Shown here: positions 1 through 7,880 of the stretch, in pieces
Position numbering within the stretch: position 1 is the stretch's first letter
How the letters are laid out: each line of letters starts with the position of its first letter
Source: Streptomyces sp. MP131-18
Lineage (GTDB): Bacteria > Actinomycetota > Actinomycetes > Streptomycetales > Streptomycetaceae
NCBI RefSeq assembly: GCF_001984575.1
Contig: NZ_LZNS01000001.1
Span: 1,931,275 to 1,995,274 of the forward strand
Direction: 5' to 3'
Length of the DNA: 64,000 bases
Position numbers and translations under genes: made by a program
The notes under the pieces: model-generated
The model's input: only the letters and a program-made list of their open reading frames with translations
Told to the model about the DNA's origin: nothing
Database searches by the model: none

Positions 1-234
1 CCCCGAAGCCCGATGCCGCCGCAACACCCCCACCTCACGGAACGACCCCTCGTCCAGCAACAGCGCGATCCGCTCCCGCGCCGTCAGCTTCCCCTTCCCA
101 TGCTGCGCCGCGGTCGCCCGCTCCGAAGGCCCCGCCCACGCCTCCTCCCGAATCGCACGCAACTCCGCGACCCGGCCGCGCGTGTCGGCGGGAGCGGCCG
201 TTTCTGATGCGTCCGTCGATGCATGATCGGTCAT
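1..234 (-). CDS. Acyl-CoA carboxylase beta (carboxyltransferase) subunit, N-terminus only
   Basis: The gene runs off the left edge of the window; only the first 78 codons are present, starting at the ATG at 234. The residues end in TARERIALLLDEGSFREVGV followed by LRRHRASG. This is the hallmark N-terminus of propionyl/acetyl-CoA carboxylase carboxyltransferase subunits (PccB/AccD family), which transfer carboxyl from biotin to acyl-CoA. By family knowledge it would work with a biotinylated alpha subunit to make malonyl- or methylmalonyl-CoA. The substrate cannot be told from this piece. No strong Shine-Dalgarno sequence is visible just upstream. Confidence 0.82.
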   Translation of the reverse strand, partial: MTDHASTDASETAAPADTRGRVAELRAIREEAWAGPSERATAAQHGKGKLTARERIALLLDEGSFREVGVLRRHRASG

Positions 235-368
235 GTATAGACCCTACGAAATGCGGCCGCACTTGGCTCTCGTCAGATCCGTACAGTCTCCGCAGGTGTT
301 TCATGGCCGCGCTGGACAGAACGCGAGTACGGGCGAAGGCCGGGTGCATGCACCGTACAGCGGAGCCG

Positions 369-401
369 GAGCGGCACTGTTGGCTTTCTACAGTGCCGCT
401 C
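369..401 (-). terminator. Terminator hairpin downstream of cimA
   Basis: A perfect 12-bp inverted repeat (GAGCGGCACTGT at 369-380 and its complement at 390-401) encloses a 9-nt loop, 17 nt beyond the cimA stop. There is no U-tract, as is common for actinobacterial terminators. The rest of 235-417 is the upstream region of the carboxylase gene and shows no other obvious feature. Confidence 0.7.
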
Positions 402-417
402 GGCTCAGCGTGAGGGC

Positions 418-2031
418 TCAGTCACTCGGCCGCAGGCCGGCGCGCAGGAGGCCGTAGGTGTAGGCATCGTCCAGCGCCTGCCAGGAGGCCGCGATGACGT
501 TGTCCGCGACGCCGACCGTGGACCACTCGGTGGAGCCGTCGCCCGTCGTGATCAGGACGCGCGTGGTCGACTGGGTGCCGTGCCTGCCCTCCAGGATGCG
601 CACCTTGTAGTCCACCAGCTGAATCCTGGCCAGCTGCGGGAAGCTCCGCTCCAGCCCCGTACGCAGGGCGCGGTCCAGCGCGTTGACCGGGCCGTTGCCC
701 TCACCGGTCGCGAGGATCCGTTCGCCCTTGGCCCAGATCCGCACGGTGGCCTCGTTGTCCACCGAGCCGTCCGCGCGCTGGTCGGCGATGGCGCGCCAGG
801 ATTCCAGGGAGAAGAAGCGCTGCGGGCCGCCGTGCACCGCCTCGCGCAGCAGCAGCTCGAACGAGGCGTCGGCCGCCTCATAGGTGAACCCCTGCTGTTC
901 CCGCTCCTTGACCCGTTCGACGATCCGGCCGACCAACTCACGGTCACCCAGGTCGTAGCCCAGCTCCTTGCCCTTCAGCTCCACCGAGGCCCGGCCGGCC
1001 ATGTCGGACACCAGCATGCGCATCGAGTTGCCCACCAGCTCCGGGTCGATGTGCTGGTACAGGTCCGGGTCGACCTTGATGGCGGAGGCGTGCAGCCCCG
1101 CCTTGTGCGCGAAGGCCGAGATCCCGACGTACGGCTGGTGGGTCTCGGGGGCGAGGTTGACGACCTCGGCGATGGCGTGCGAGATGCGCGTCATCTCGGT
1201 CAGGGCGCCGGGCGGCAGCACGCGCCGGCCGTACTTCAGTTCCAGGGCGGCGACCACCGGGAAGAGGTTGGCGTTGCCGACGCGTTCGCCGTACCCGTTG
1301 GCGGTGCACTGCACGTGCGTCGCGCCCGCGTCCACGGCGGCCAGGGTGTTGGCGACGGCACAGCCGCTGTCGTCCTGCGCGTGGATGCCGATACGCGCGC
1401 CGGTGTCGGCCGCGACGGTCCGCACGACGGCCTGCACCTGCGCGGGCAGCATCCCGCCGTTGGTGTCGCACAGCACGACGACGTCCGCGCCGGCCCGGTG
1501 GGCGGTGCGCACGACGTCGAGGGCGTAGCCCGGATTCGCGGCGTGGCCGTCGAAGAAGTGCTCGCAGTCGACGAAGACGCGCCGCCCGTGGGCCCGCAGG
1601 TGGGCGACCGTGTCGCCGACCATCGCGAGGTTCTCCTCCAGCGTGGTGCGCAGCGCCAGCTCCACGTGCCGGTCGTGGGACTTGGCGACCAGCGTGACGA
1701 CCGGGGCGCCCGAGTCGAGCAGCGCCTGCACCTGCGGGTCCTCGGCCGCGTCGGCACCCGCCCTGCGGGTGGAGCCGAACGCGACGAGCTGGGCGTGCCG
1801 GAACGCGATCTCCTCGCGGGCGCGCCGGAAGAACTCGGTGTCCCTGGGGTTGGCGCCCGGCCAGCCGCCCTCGATGAACCCGACGCCGAACTCGTCGAGG
1901 TGGCGGGCGATGGTCAGCTTGTCGCCCACGGTGAGGCTGATGCCCTCGCGCTGCGCGCCGTCGCGCAGCGTGGTGTCGAAGACGTGGAAGGCGTCGCCCA
2001 CGGCCTGGGTGTCCGGATCGTCCGTCGTCAT
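418..2031 (-). CDS. cimA: Citramalate synthase (2-isopropylmalate synthase-like, HMGL family)
   Basis: A 537-residue protein that condenses pyruvate with acetyl-CoA to (R)-citramalate, the first step of the threonine-independent isoleucine route. The N-terminal TIM barrel carries DTTLRDGAQREG (about 19-30), GIHAQDDSG and NGYGERVGN, typical of the CimA/LeuA-type-2 family. The C-terminal third is the LeuA allosteric (dimer) domain, used for end-product feedback. The ATG at 2031 is preceded by AGGAG 11 nt upstream. A longer frame to 2175 exists but runs through a terminator hairpin and is not coding. A leader peptide with Ile codons and an attenuator precede the gene, which favours citramalate (isoleucine) over isopropylmalate (leucine) as product; LeuA-type-2 annotation remains possible. 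Confidence 0.88.
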   Translation of the reverse strand: MTTDDPDTQAVGDAFHVFDTTLRDGAQREGISLTVGDKLTIARHLDEFGVGFIEGGWPGANPRDTEFFRRAREEIAFRHAQLVAFGSTRRAGADAAEDPQVQALLDSGAPVVTLVAKSHDRHVELALRTTLEENLAMVGDTVAHLRAHGRRVFVDCEHFFDGHAANPGYALDVVRTAHRAGADVVVLCDTNGGMLPAQVQAVVRTVAADTGARIGIHAQDDSGCAVANTLAAVDAGATHVQCTANGYGERVGNANLFPVVAALELKYGRRVLPPGALTEMTRISHAIAEVVNLAPETHQPYVGISAFAHKAGLHASAIKVDPDLYQHIDPELVGNSMRMLVSDMAGRASVELKGKELGYDLGDRELVGRIVERVKEREQQGFTYEAADASFELLLREAVHGGPQRFFSLESWRAIADQRADGSVDNEATVRIWAKGERILATGEGNGPVNALDRALRTGLERSFPQLARIQLVDYKVRILEGRHGTQSTTRVLITTGDGSTEWSTVGVADNVIAASWQALDDAYTYGLLRAGLRPSD

Positions 2032-2092
2032 GGCGGTGCGTGCTCCTGTGATGGGGGAAGTCGGGGAGTCGGGGGCCCGGGAGCGTGCCCGG

Positions 2093-2127
2093 AAAACGAA
2101 AAGACCCCTCGCGGATGCGAGAGGTCT
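2093..2127 (-). terminator. Intrinsic attenuator in the cimA leader
   Basis: On the minus strand an 11-bp stem (2102-2112 with 2117-2127, one mismatch, GGAT-type 4-nt loop) is followed directly by TTTTCGTTTT. This is a rho-independent terminator inside the 5' leader, 62 nt before the cimA start and 20 nt after the stop of a short leader reading frame rich in Ile codons. The layout is that of transcription attenuation. A U-tract is unusual in this genome, which supports a deliberate terminator. Confidence 0.78.
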
Positions 2128-2146
2128 GCACGCGGGTCCCGGAGGT

Positions 2147-2182
2147 TTACCGAGGACCGGCGCGCCGGTCACCAATAATCAT
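2147..2182 (-). CDS. Putative cimA leader peptide (MIIGDRRAGPR)
   Basis: An 11-codon frame, ATG at 2182 and TAA at 2147, with adjacent ATT-ATT isoleucine codons at positions 2 and 3. These codons are rare in this GC-rich genome. An in-frame upstream ATG at 2197 would lengthen it to MLRFAMIIGDRRAGPR. The frame ends 20 nt before the terminator hairpin of the cimA leader. By analogy with ilv/leu leaders, ribosome stalling at the Ile codons when isoleucine is short would prevent the terminator from forming. No Shine-Dalgarno sequence is seen, so it may be translated leaderless. This is inference from layout and codon content. Confidence 0.55.
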   Translation of the reverse strand: MIIGDRRAGPR

Positions 2183-2208
2183 GGCGAAGCGAAGCATGAG
2201 GGCAGTGT

Positions 2209-2230
2209 GGCACAGGCGCGGGCCTGTGCC
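2209..2230 (-). terminator. Terminator hairpin downstream of ilvE
   Basis: A perfect 8-bp stem, GGCACAGG (2209-2216) with CCTGTGCC (2223-2230), and a 6-nt loop, 37 nt past the ilvE stop. It separates ilvE from the cimA leader, so cimA must have its own promoter in the narrow gap after it. Confidence 0.65.
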
Positions 2231-2266
2231 ACCCGCCGTCTCACCATCCGGACCGCGGGCCGGACG

Positions 2267-3370
2267 TCAGGCGATGTGGTGCATCCAGCCGTGGCGGTCC
2301 TCGACCGTTCCGGTCTGGATGCCGAGGAGCTGCTCCCGCAGCCGCATGGTGATCGCGCCCGGCTGACCGTCGCCGACCGTCCAGGCCGCGTCGGCGGACT
2401 TGACCGAGCCCACGGGCGTGATCACGGCCGCGGTGCCGCAGGCGAAGACCTCGTTGATGGTGCCGTCCGCGTTCCCGCGTTCCCAGTCGTCGGTGGAGAT
2501 GCGGACCTCGTCGGTGGCGTAGCCGAGGTCACCGGCGATGGTCAGCAGCGAGTCGCGGGTGATGCCGGGCAGCAGCGTGCCGGTCAGCGCGGGCGTGACG
2601 ATGGCGGCGCCGGCGCCCGTTCCCCTGACGAAGTACAGGTTCATGCCGCCCATCTCCTCGACCCAGCGGCGCTCGTCGGAGTCGAGCCAGACGACCTGGT
2701 CGCAGCCCTGGCGCGTGGCCTCGGCCTGGGCGACGAAGGCCGCGGCGTAGTTGCCGCCGCACTTGGCCTCGCCGGTGCCGCCAGGGGCGGCGCGCACGTA
2801 CTCCCGGGACAGCCAGACGGAGACGGGCTTGATGCCGCGCGGGAAGTACGCCCCGGCGGGCGAGGCGATGATCATGAAGAGGTATTCGTTGGCGGGCCGG
2901 TTGATGCCGAGGCCGACCTCCGTGGCGAACATGAACGGCCGCAGGTAGAGCGACTGCTCCCCCTCGGTCGGGACCCACGCCTTGTCCTGGGCGACCAGCA
3001 GGTCGATGGCCTCGACAAAGGTCTCGACGGGTAGTTCGGGCATGGCGAGCCGGCGCGCGGAGAGCTGGAAGCGCCGGCCGTTGGCGTCCGGGCGGAAGAC
3101 GGCGACCGAGCCGTCGGGCTGCCGGTACGCCTTCAGCCCCTCGAAGATCTCCTGCCCGTAGTGCAGGACCATGGTGGCCGGGTCCATCGGGACCGGGGCG
3201 TACGGCTGGAGCTGGGCATCGTGCCACCCGCGGCCCTCGGTCCACCGGATGGTGACCATGTGATCGGTGAAGTAGCGGCCGAACCCCGGATTGGCGAGGG
3301 CGGCGGCGCGCTCCTCATCGGACAGCGGCTGGGCGGCGGGCTTGAGGTCGAACGGGATGCGGGTGGTCAT
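2267..3370 (-). CDS. ilvE: Branched-chain amino acid aminotransferase
   Basis: A 367-residue class IV PLP aminotransferase that performs the last step of valine, leucine and isoleucine synthesis with glutamate, and also the first step of their breakdown. The PLP lysine is K203 in EAKCGGNYAA. Other family signatures are LHYGQEIFEGLKAYR (about 69-83) and GTAAVITPVG near the C-terminus. Length is normal for the bacterial type II BCAT group. It lies between leuB and cimA, all on the same strand, but hairpins on both sides suggest separate transcripts. Confidence 0.95.
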   Translation of the reverse strand: MTTRIPFDLKPAAQPLSDEERAAALANPGFGRYFTDHMVTIRWTEGRGWHDAQLQPYAPVPMDPATMVLHYGQEIFEGLKAYRQPDGSVAVFRPDANGRRFQLSARRLAMPELPVETFVEAIDLLVAQDKAWVPTEGEQSLYLRPFMFATEVGLGINRPANEYLFMIIASPAGAYFPRGIKPVSVWLSREYVRAAPGGTGEAKCGGNYAAAFVAQAEATRQGCDQVVWLDSDERRWVEEMGGMNLYFVRGTGAGAAIVTPALTGTLLPGITRDSLLTIAGDLGYATDEVRISTDDWERGNADGTINEVFACGTAAVITPVGSVKSADAAWTVGDGQPGAITMRLREQLLGIQTGTVEDRHGWMHHIA

Positions 3371-3555
3371 GGATTACGCGTCCTTCACGTCAGGGTCGGG
3401 CGGGCTGTCTGCCCGCCGCCCGCGCGGTAGTAGGACGTCCGAGCATCGGGGGACGACGGCCCCGCGTCGATTATTGCTCGGTGGTCCCGCCGCACGGTAC
3501 GGAGGTTCAGGCGGCCCTGGGAACGATGGTGGCACCCCGCGGCGGACTTGCGTAG

Positions 3556-3581
3556 GCCGCCGGGCACCCGAGCCCGGCGGC
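3556..3581 (-). terminator. Terminator hairpin downstream of leuB
   Basis: A perfect 10-bp stem, GCCGCCGGGC (3556-3565) with its complement at 3572-3581 and a 6-nt loop, 18 nt beyond the leuB stop. Confidence 0.7.
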
Positions 3582-3598
3582 ACGTGCGGCCGGCGGGA

Positions 3599-4642
3599 CT
3601 AGCCGGCTACTCGTCGGGCGAGGGCGTCGCCGGTCTCCGCGGTGGTGCGGGGGGTCGCGGCGTCACGTTCGGCGAGGTCGGCGGTGACCGCGTCCTCGAC
3701 GCGGGCGGCCTCGGCCTCGTGCCCGAGGTGGCGCAACAGCAGGGCGACGGACAGCACGGTGGCCGTGGGATCGGCCTTGCCGGTGCCGGCGATGTCGGGC
3801 GCGGAGCCGTGAACCGGCTCGAACATCGACGGGTAGGTGCCGGTCGGGTTGATGTTCCCGGACGCGGCGAGGCCGATGCCGCCGGTGACGGCGGCGGCCA
3901 GGTCGGTGAGGATGTCGCCGAAGAGGTTGTCGGTGACGATGACGTCGAAGCGCTCCGGCTGCGTGACGAAGAAGATGGTGGCCGCGTCGACGTGCAGATA
4001 GTCGGTGGTGACCTGGGGATACTCCGCGCCGACGCGGTCGACCGTGTTCTTCCACAGGTGGCCGGCGTGCACCAGGACGTTGTTCTTGTGGACCAGCGTC
4101 AGCTTCCGGGCGGGGCGGGCCGCGGCGCGCTCGAAGGCGTCGCGCACGACGCGCTCGACGCCGTAGGCGGTGTTGATGCTGACCTCGGTGGCGACCTCGG
4201 CGGGCGTGCCGGTGCGCATGGAGCCGCCGTTGCCGACGTAGGGGCCCTCGGTGCCCTCGCGGACGACGACGAAGTCGATGTCGGGGCGGCCGGCCAGCGG
4301 GGTCGCCGTGTTCGGGAAGAGGCGGCTGGGCCTGAGGTTCACGTAGTGGTCGAACGCGAAGCGGAGCTTCAGCAGCAGGCCGCGCTCCAGGACACCGGAG
4401 GGCACCGACGGGTCGCCGATCGCGCCCAGCAGGATCGCGTCGTGGCCCTTGAGCCGGCCGAGATCGGCGTCGGGCAGCGTCTCGCCGGTGGCGTGCCAGC
4501 GGGCGGCACCCAGGTCGTAGGCGGTGGTCTCCAGCTTGACGTCCCTGGGCAGAACGGTCGTCAGGACCTTCAGTCCCTCGGCCACCACCTCCGGGCCGAT
4601 GCCGTCGCCGGGAATCACTGCGAGATCGATGCTCCGAGCCAT
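3599..4642 (-). CDS. leuB: 3-isopropylmalate dehydrogenase
   Basis: A 347-residue NAD-dependent oxidative decarboxylase that converts 3-isopropylmalate to 2-oxoisocaproate in leucine synthesis. The start is [20 protein letters not shown], and the beta-decarboxylating dehydrogenase signature [20 protein letters not shown] lies at about 240-259, followed by [19 protein letters not shown]. The length fits the short actinobacterial LeuB group. The GDGIGPEV start and [10 protein letters not shown] loop separate it from isocitrate dehydrogenase, although tartrate-dehydrogenase-like relatives share most motifs. The gene sits with ilvE and cimA. Confidence 0.94.
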   Translation of the reverse strand: MARSIDLAVIPGDGIGPEVVAEGLKVLTTVLPRDVKLETTAYDLGAARWHATGETLPDADLGRLKGHDAILLGAIGDPSVPSGVLERGLLLKLRFAFDHYVNLRPSRLFPNTATPLAGRPDIDFVVVREGTEGPYVGNGGSMRTGTPAEVATEVSINTAYGVERVVRDAFERAAARPARKLTLVHKNNVLVHAGHLWKNTVDRVGAEYPQVTTDYLHVDAATIFFVTQPERFDVIVTDNLFGDILTDLAAAVTGGIGLAASGNINPTGTYPSMFEPVHGSAPDIAGTGKADPTATVLSVALLLRHLGHEAEAARVEDAVTADLAERDAATPRTTAETGDALARRVAG

Positions 4643-4700
4643 GGGGGGACCCTACGCCGCGTCCCAGGAACTGACACGACGCGTCCACGATGCGGACGGG

Positions 4701-4880
4701 TCAGTGCTCCCCCGCCCCGCCGTTGTCCCTGCGGTCGAGCGCGCGCTGGAGGGCCGCGGCGGCCTGCCTGCGGCTGGCCTCCCGGGCCTCGCGGGCGGCG
4801 GCCCGGGCGCGGCCGAGGGCCGACCCCGCGCCGGAACGGGAGGTGGTGCCGCGCTGCGGAAGGGTGGCTGTGGCATCCAT
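4701..4880 (-). CDS. Small basic Ala/Arg-rich protein upstream of leuB
   Basis: A 59-residue frame that starts MDATATLPQRGTTSRSGAGS and continues with Ala, Arg, Gln and Glu repeated in a pattern compatible with one charged amphipathic helix (about 23-50). Third codon positions are almost all G or C, as in real genes here. GGAG stands 10 nt before the ATG. It ends 58 bp before the leuB start on the same strand, so it could be co-transcribed with leuB. No homologous family is recognised and no function is proposed. Two longer frames overlap it, but their codon bias is poor. Confidence 0.55.
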   Translation of the reverse strand: MDATATLPQRGTTSRSGAGSALGRARAAAREAREASRRQAAAALQRALDRRDNGGAGEH

Positions 4881-5011
4881 GACGGATCAGCTCCAGTGAG
4901 GGAGACGTGACGGCAGGGGGCGACGGTGCCCGAAGTGCGACCTCCACAAAAGTAGCGGTGATCCGCCGTGATGTCTCGCCAAATACCTGGGCGTCCTACT
5001 ATCTGAGACGA

Positions 5012-5055
5012 CCGGGCTCCCCGTCCGTTTCGCCTGTGGCGGACGGGGAGCCCGG
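5012..5055 (-). terminator. Strong terminator hairpin downstream of pruA
   Basis: A 16-bp perfect stem (5012-5027 with 5040-5055) and a 12-nt loop, starting 32 nt after the pruA stop on the minus strand. It isolates the proline catabolic genes from the leuB side. Confidence 0.82.
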
Positions 5056-5086
5056 GACGTGCGGGGCCGGGGGGCACCCCCGCACG

Positions 5087-6718
5087 TCAGCCCATGTGCG
5101 GGTAACGGTGGTCGGTCGGCGGCACCTGCGTCTCCTTGATGACACGCGGGGAGGCCCAGCGCAGCAGGTTGAACTTCGAGCCCGCCTTGTCGTTGGTCCC
5201 CGAGGCGCGCGCCCCGCCGAAGGGCTGCTGGCCGACGACGGAGCCCGTGGGCTTGTCGTTGAGGTAGAAGTTGCCCGCGGCGAACCGCAGCCGCTCACCG
5301 GCCGCCGCGGCCACCGCCCGGTCCCGCGCGAAGAACGCGCCGGTGAGGGCGTACGCCGCGACCGACTCCATCTGGTCGAGCATCGTGTCGAACGTGTCGT
5401 CCTCGTACACGTGCACGGCGATAACCGGTCCGAAGTACTCGGTGCTGAACACCTCGTTCTCCGGGTCGGAGCAGGTGAGCACCGTCGGCCTGACGAACCA
5501 GCCGACCGAGTCGTCCCAGGTGCCGCCCGCGACGATCTCGCAGGACGGGTCGGCCTTGGCCCGTTCCAGCGCCGCCGTCACCTTCGCGAAGGACCGTTCG
5601 TCGATGAGCGCGCCCATGAAGTGCGACAGATCCGTGGGGTCGCCCATCGACAGGCCGTCCGCCTCCTGCGCGACGGCGTCCCGCAGGCCGCCCTCCCACA
5701 GCGAACGCGGCACGTAGGCGCGCGACGCCGCCGAGCACTTCTGGCCCTGGTACTCGAACGCCCCGCGGATGATGGCCGTCTTGACCGCCGCCGGGTCGGC
5801 GGTGGGATGTACGACGATGAAGTCCTTGCCGCCGGTCTCCCCCACGATCCGCGGGTAGCCGCGGTAGTTCTCCAGATGCGTGCCGACCTGCTGCCACAGG
5901 TGGCGGAACGTCGCGGTGGAACCGGTGAAGTGGATGCCGGCCAGGTCGGGGTGCGGCAGCGCCACCTCGGACACCGCGCGGCCGTCGCCCGTCACCAGGT
6001 TGATGACGCCGTCGGGCAGGCCCGCCTCGCGCAGCAGCCGCATCAGCAGCACCGCGGAGTGCGTCTGGGTGGGCGACGGCTTCCACACCACGACGTTGCC
6101 CATGATGGCGGGGGCGGTCGGCAGGTTGCCCGCGATGGCCGTGAAGTTGAACGGCGTCACCGCGTAGACGAAGCCCTCCAGCGGGCGGAAGTCCATGCGG
6201 TTCCACACGCCCTTCGGCTGGACCGGCGGCTGCTCGGCCAGGATCTCGCGGGCGAAGTGGACGTTGAACCGCCAGAAGTCGATCAGCTCGCAGGGCGCGT
6301 CGATCTCCGCCTGCTGCACCGTCTTGGACTGCCCGAGCATGGTGGACGCGGCGATCGTCTCCCGCCACGGCCCCGACAGCAGCTCCGCGGCCCGCAGGAA
6401 GACCGCCGCCCGGTCGTCGAACGGCAGCGCGCGCCAGGCCGGCGCCGCGGCGAGGGCCGCGTCGATCGCGTCCCGGGCGTCCTGCTCCGTGGCATGCGCG
6501 GCCGTGCCCAGCCGCGCCTCGTGCTTGTGCGGCTGCACGACGTCGAAGCGCTCGCCGCCGCCGAGCCGCTCCGTGCCGCCGATGGTCATGGGCAGCTCGA
6601 TCGGGTTCTCGGCCAGCTCCTTCAGCTTCCGCTCCAGGCGGGTGCGTTCGGGGGAGCCGGGGGCGTAGGTGTACACGGGCTCGTTGACCGGTGCGGGAAC
6701 CTGGGTCACGGCGTCCAT
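5087..6718 (-). CDS. pruA: 1-pyrroline-5-carboxylate dehydrogenase
   Basis: A 543-residue NAD-dependent aldehyde dehydrogenase that oxidises the glutamate semialdehyde form of P5C to glutamate, the second step of proline breakdown. TPFNFTAIAGN, VWKPSPTQTHSA and VGETGGKDF with the catalytic cysteine in GQKCSAASRAYV identify the P5CDH (ALDH4-like) branch, which is longer than ordinary ALDHs at the N-terminus, as here. The ATG at 6718 has AAGGAG 9 nt upstream; the extra 88 codons of the open frame further upstream are not needed. Proline dehydrogenase lies 82 bp upstream on the same strand, so the two form an operon. They are separate proteins rather than a fused PutA. Confidence 0.95.
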   Translation of the reverse strand: MDAVTQVPAPVNEPVYTYAPGSPERTRLERKLKELAENPIELPMTIGGTERLGGGERFDVVQPHKHEARLGTAAHATEQDARDAIDAALAAAPAWRALPFDDRAAVFLRAAELLSGPWRETIAASTMLGQSKTVQQAEIDAPCELIDFWRFNVHFAREILAEQPPVQPKGVWNRMDFRPLEGFVYAVTPFNFTAIAGNLPTAPAIMGNVVVWKPSPTQTHSAVLLMRLLREAGLPDGVINLVTGDGRAVSEVALPHPDLAGIHFTGSTATFRHLWQQVGTHLENYRGYPRIVGETGGKDFIVVHPTADPAAVKTAIIRGAFEYQGQKCSAASRAYVPRSLWEGGLRDAVAQEADGLSMGDPTDLSHFMGALIDERSFAKVTAALERAKADPSCEIVAGGTWDDSVGWFVRPTVLTCSDPENEVFSTEYFGPVIAVHVYEDDTFDTMLDQMESVAAYALTGAFFARDRAVAAAAGERLRFAAGNFYLNDKPTGSVVGQQPFGGARASGTNDKAGSKFNLLRWASPRVIKETQVPPTDHRYPHMG

Positions 6719-6800
6719 GGCCGTCAACTCCTTCGGTGTCTGCGGCTGATTGCGGCGGTCGGCGGGGCACCGCCCGGAACGGGCCGGGCGGCGGGCGGGG

Positions 6801-7727
6801 TCAGGTCCTGGTGGCGAGGGAACGCGCGAAGAAGGCCAGGTTGGCGGGCCGCTCGGCGAGGCGGCGCATGAAGTAGCCGTACCAGTCGGTGCCGTACGGA
6901 ACGTAGACCCGCATGCGGTGCCCGTCGGCCGCCAGCCTGCGCTGCTCCTCCTCGCGTATGCCGTACAGCATCTGGAACTCATAGGCGTCCCGCGCCCGGC
7001 CGAGGCGGGCGGCCAGCGCCTGCGTCACGGCGATCAGGCGCGGATCGTGCGTTCCCACCATCGGGTAGCCCTCCCCCGCCAGCAGAATCCGCAGGCAGCG
7101 GACGTACGACCGGTCCACGTCCCGCCGGTCCTGGTACGCGACGGCGGCCGGCTCGCGGTAGGCGCCCTTGACCAGCCTGACCCGCGCCCCCGCGGCGGCC
7201 AGCGCGTGGCAGTCCTCCTCGGTGCGGAACAGGTACGACTGCACCACCGCGCCGGTCGCCGGGAACCGCGTCCGCAGATCGCCGTGGATGGCGAGGGTCG
7301 AGTCCGTCGTCGTGTGGTCCTCCATGTCCAGCGTCACCGTCGTGCCCGCCGCCGTCGCGGCCTCCACCACCGGCAGGACGTTCCGGTGCGCGAGGTCGTG
7401 ACCGCCGGGCAGGGCCTGGCCGAAGGCGGACAGCTTCACGGACAGCTCGGCGTCCCCGGCGAGACCCGCGCGCCCCAGCGCCTCGACGAGGGCCAGGCAG
7501 GCATCGCGGCTGCGCTCGGCCTGCGCCTTGTCCGTGACGTCCTCACCGAGGTGGTCGAGCGTCACGCCGAGGCCGCGCGCGGCCAGCCCGGCCGAGACGG
7601 CCACGGCGTCCGGCAGCTGCTCCCCCGCGACGAAGCGGGCCACGACGGAACGGGTGACCGGGACGGCTGACACGGCACGGCGGATGCCGTCGCTGCGCGC
7701 CGCGGCAAGAAGAACGGGTCCCAGCAC
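6801..7727 (-). CDS. Proline dehydrogenase (FAD-dependent)
   Basis: A 308-residue monofunctional proline dehydrogenase that oxidises proline to P5C with FAD. Motifs include ELSVKLSAFG, LDMEDH, TVLSYLFRTEED-like sequence (AVVQSYLFRTEEDC), RLVKGAYREP and EFQMLYGIR, all on the catalytic barrel. The start is the GTG at 7727 with GGAGG close before it. It is first in the operon with pruA and divergent from the PucR-type regulator at 7881, the usual layout for an activator responding to proline. Confidence 0.93.
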   Translation of the reverse strand: MLGPVLLAAARSDGIRRAVSAVPVTRSVVARFVAGEQLPDAVAVSAGLAARGLGVTLDHLGEDVTDKAQAERSRDACLALVEALGRAGLAGDAELSVKLSAFGQALPGGHDLAHRNVLPVVEAATAAGTTVTLDMEDHTTTDSTLAIHGDLRTRFPATGAVVQSYLFRTEEDCHALAAAGARVRLVKGAYREPAAVAYQDRRDVDRSYVRCLRILLAGEGYPMVGTHDPRLIAVTQALAARLGRARDAYEFQMLYGIREEEQRRLAADGHRMRVYVPYGTDWYGYFMRRLAERPANLAFFARSLATRT

Positions 7728-7880
7728 GGGCCACCTCCGGGTATCAAGGCGAGTTACCCGAGAAGGTAAGGATCGCCCGGGTTCGCGGCCATCGACAGGT
7801 GTCCTGCATCGGTGTCCCCGATCTCAGACAGTTGTATGAGGCCGGGCGAGAATGGGAGGTGAGGAGGTGAAGGACGAGGC

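Noticed and set aside
580..2178. Long open frame of 532 codons on the plus strand opposite cimA
   Set aside because: It is the high-GC shadow of cimA: repetitive Gly/Arg/Val/Asp composition, no family motifs, and cimA is complete on the other strand. The same applies to the long frames opposite pruA, serA, ilvB, the GGDEF proteins, the LuxR genes, gatB, gatA, ligA and mnmA.
2090..2260. T-box riboswitch in the cimA leader
   Set aside because: The GGGACCCGCG stretch only loosely recalls the T-box sequence, the leader is far too short for a specifier stem, and a leader peptide with Ile codons explains the attenuator better.
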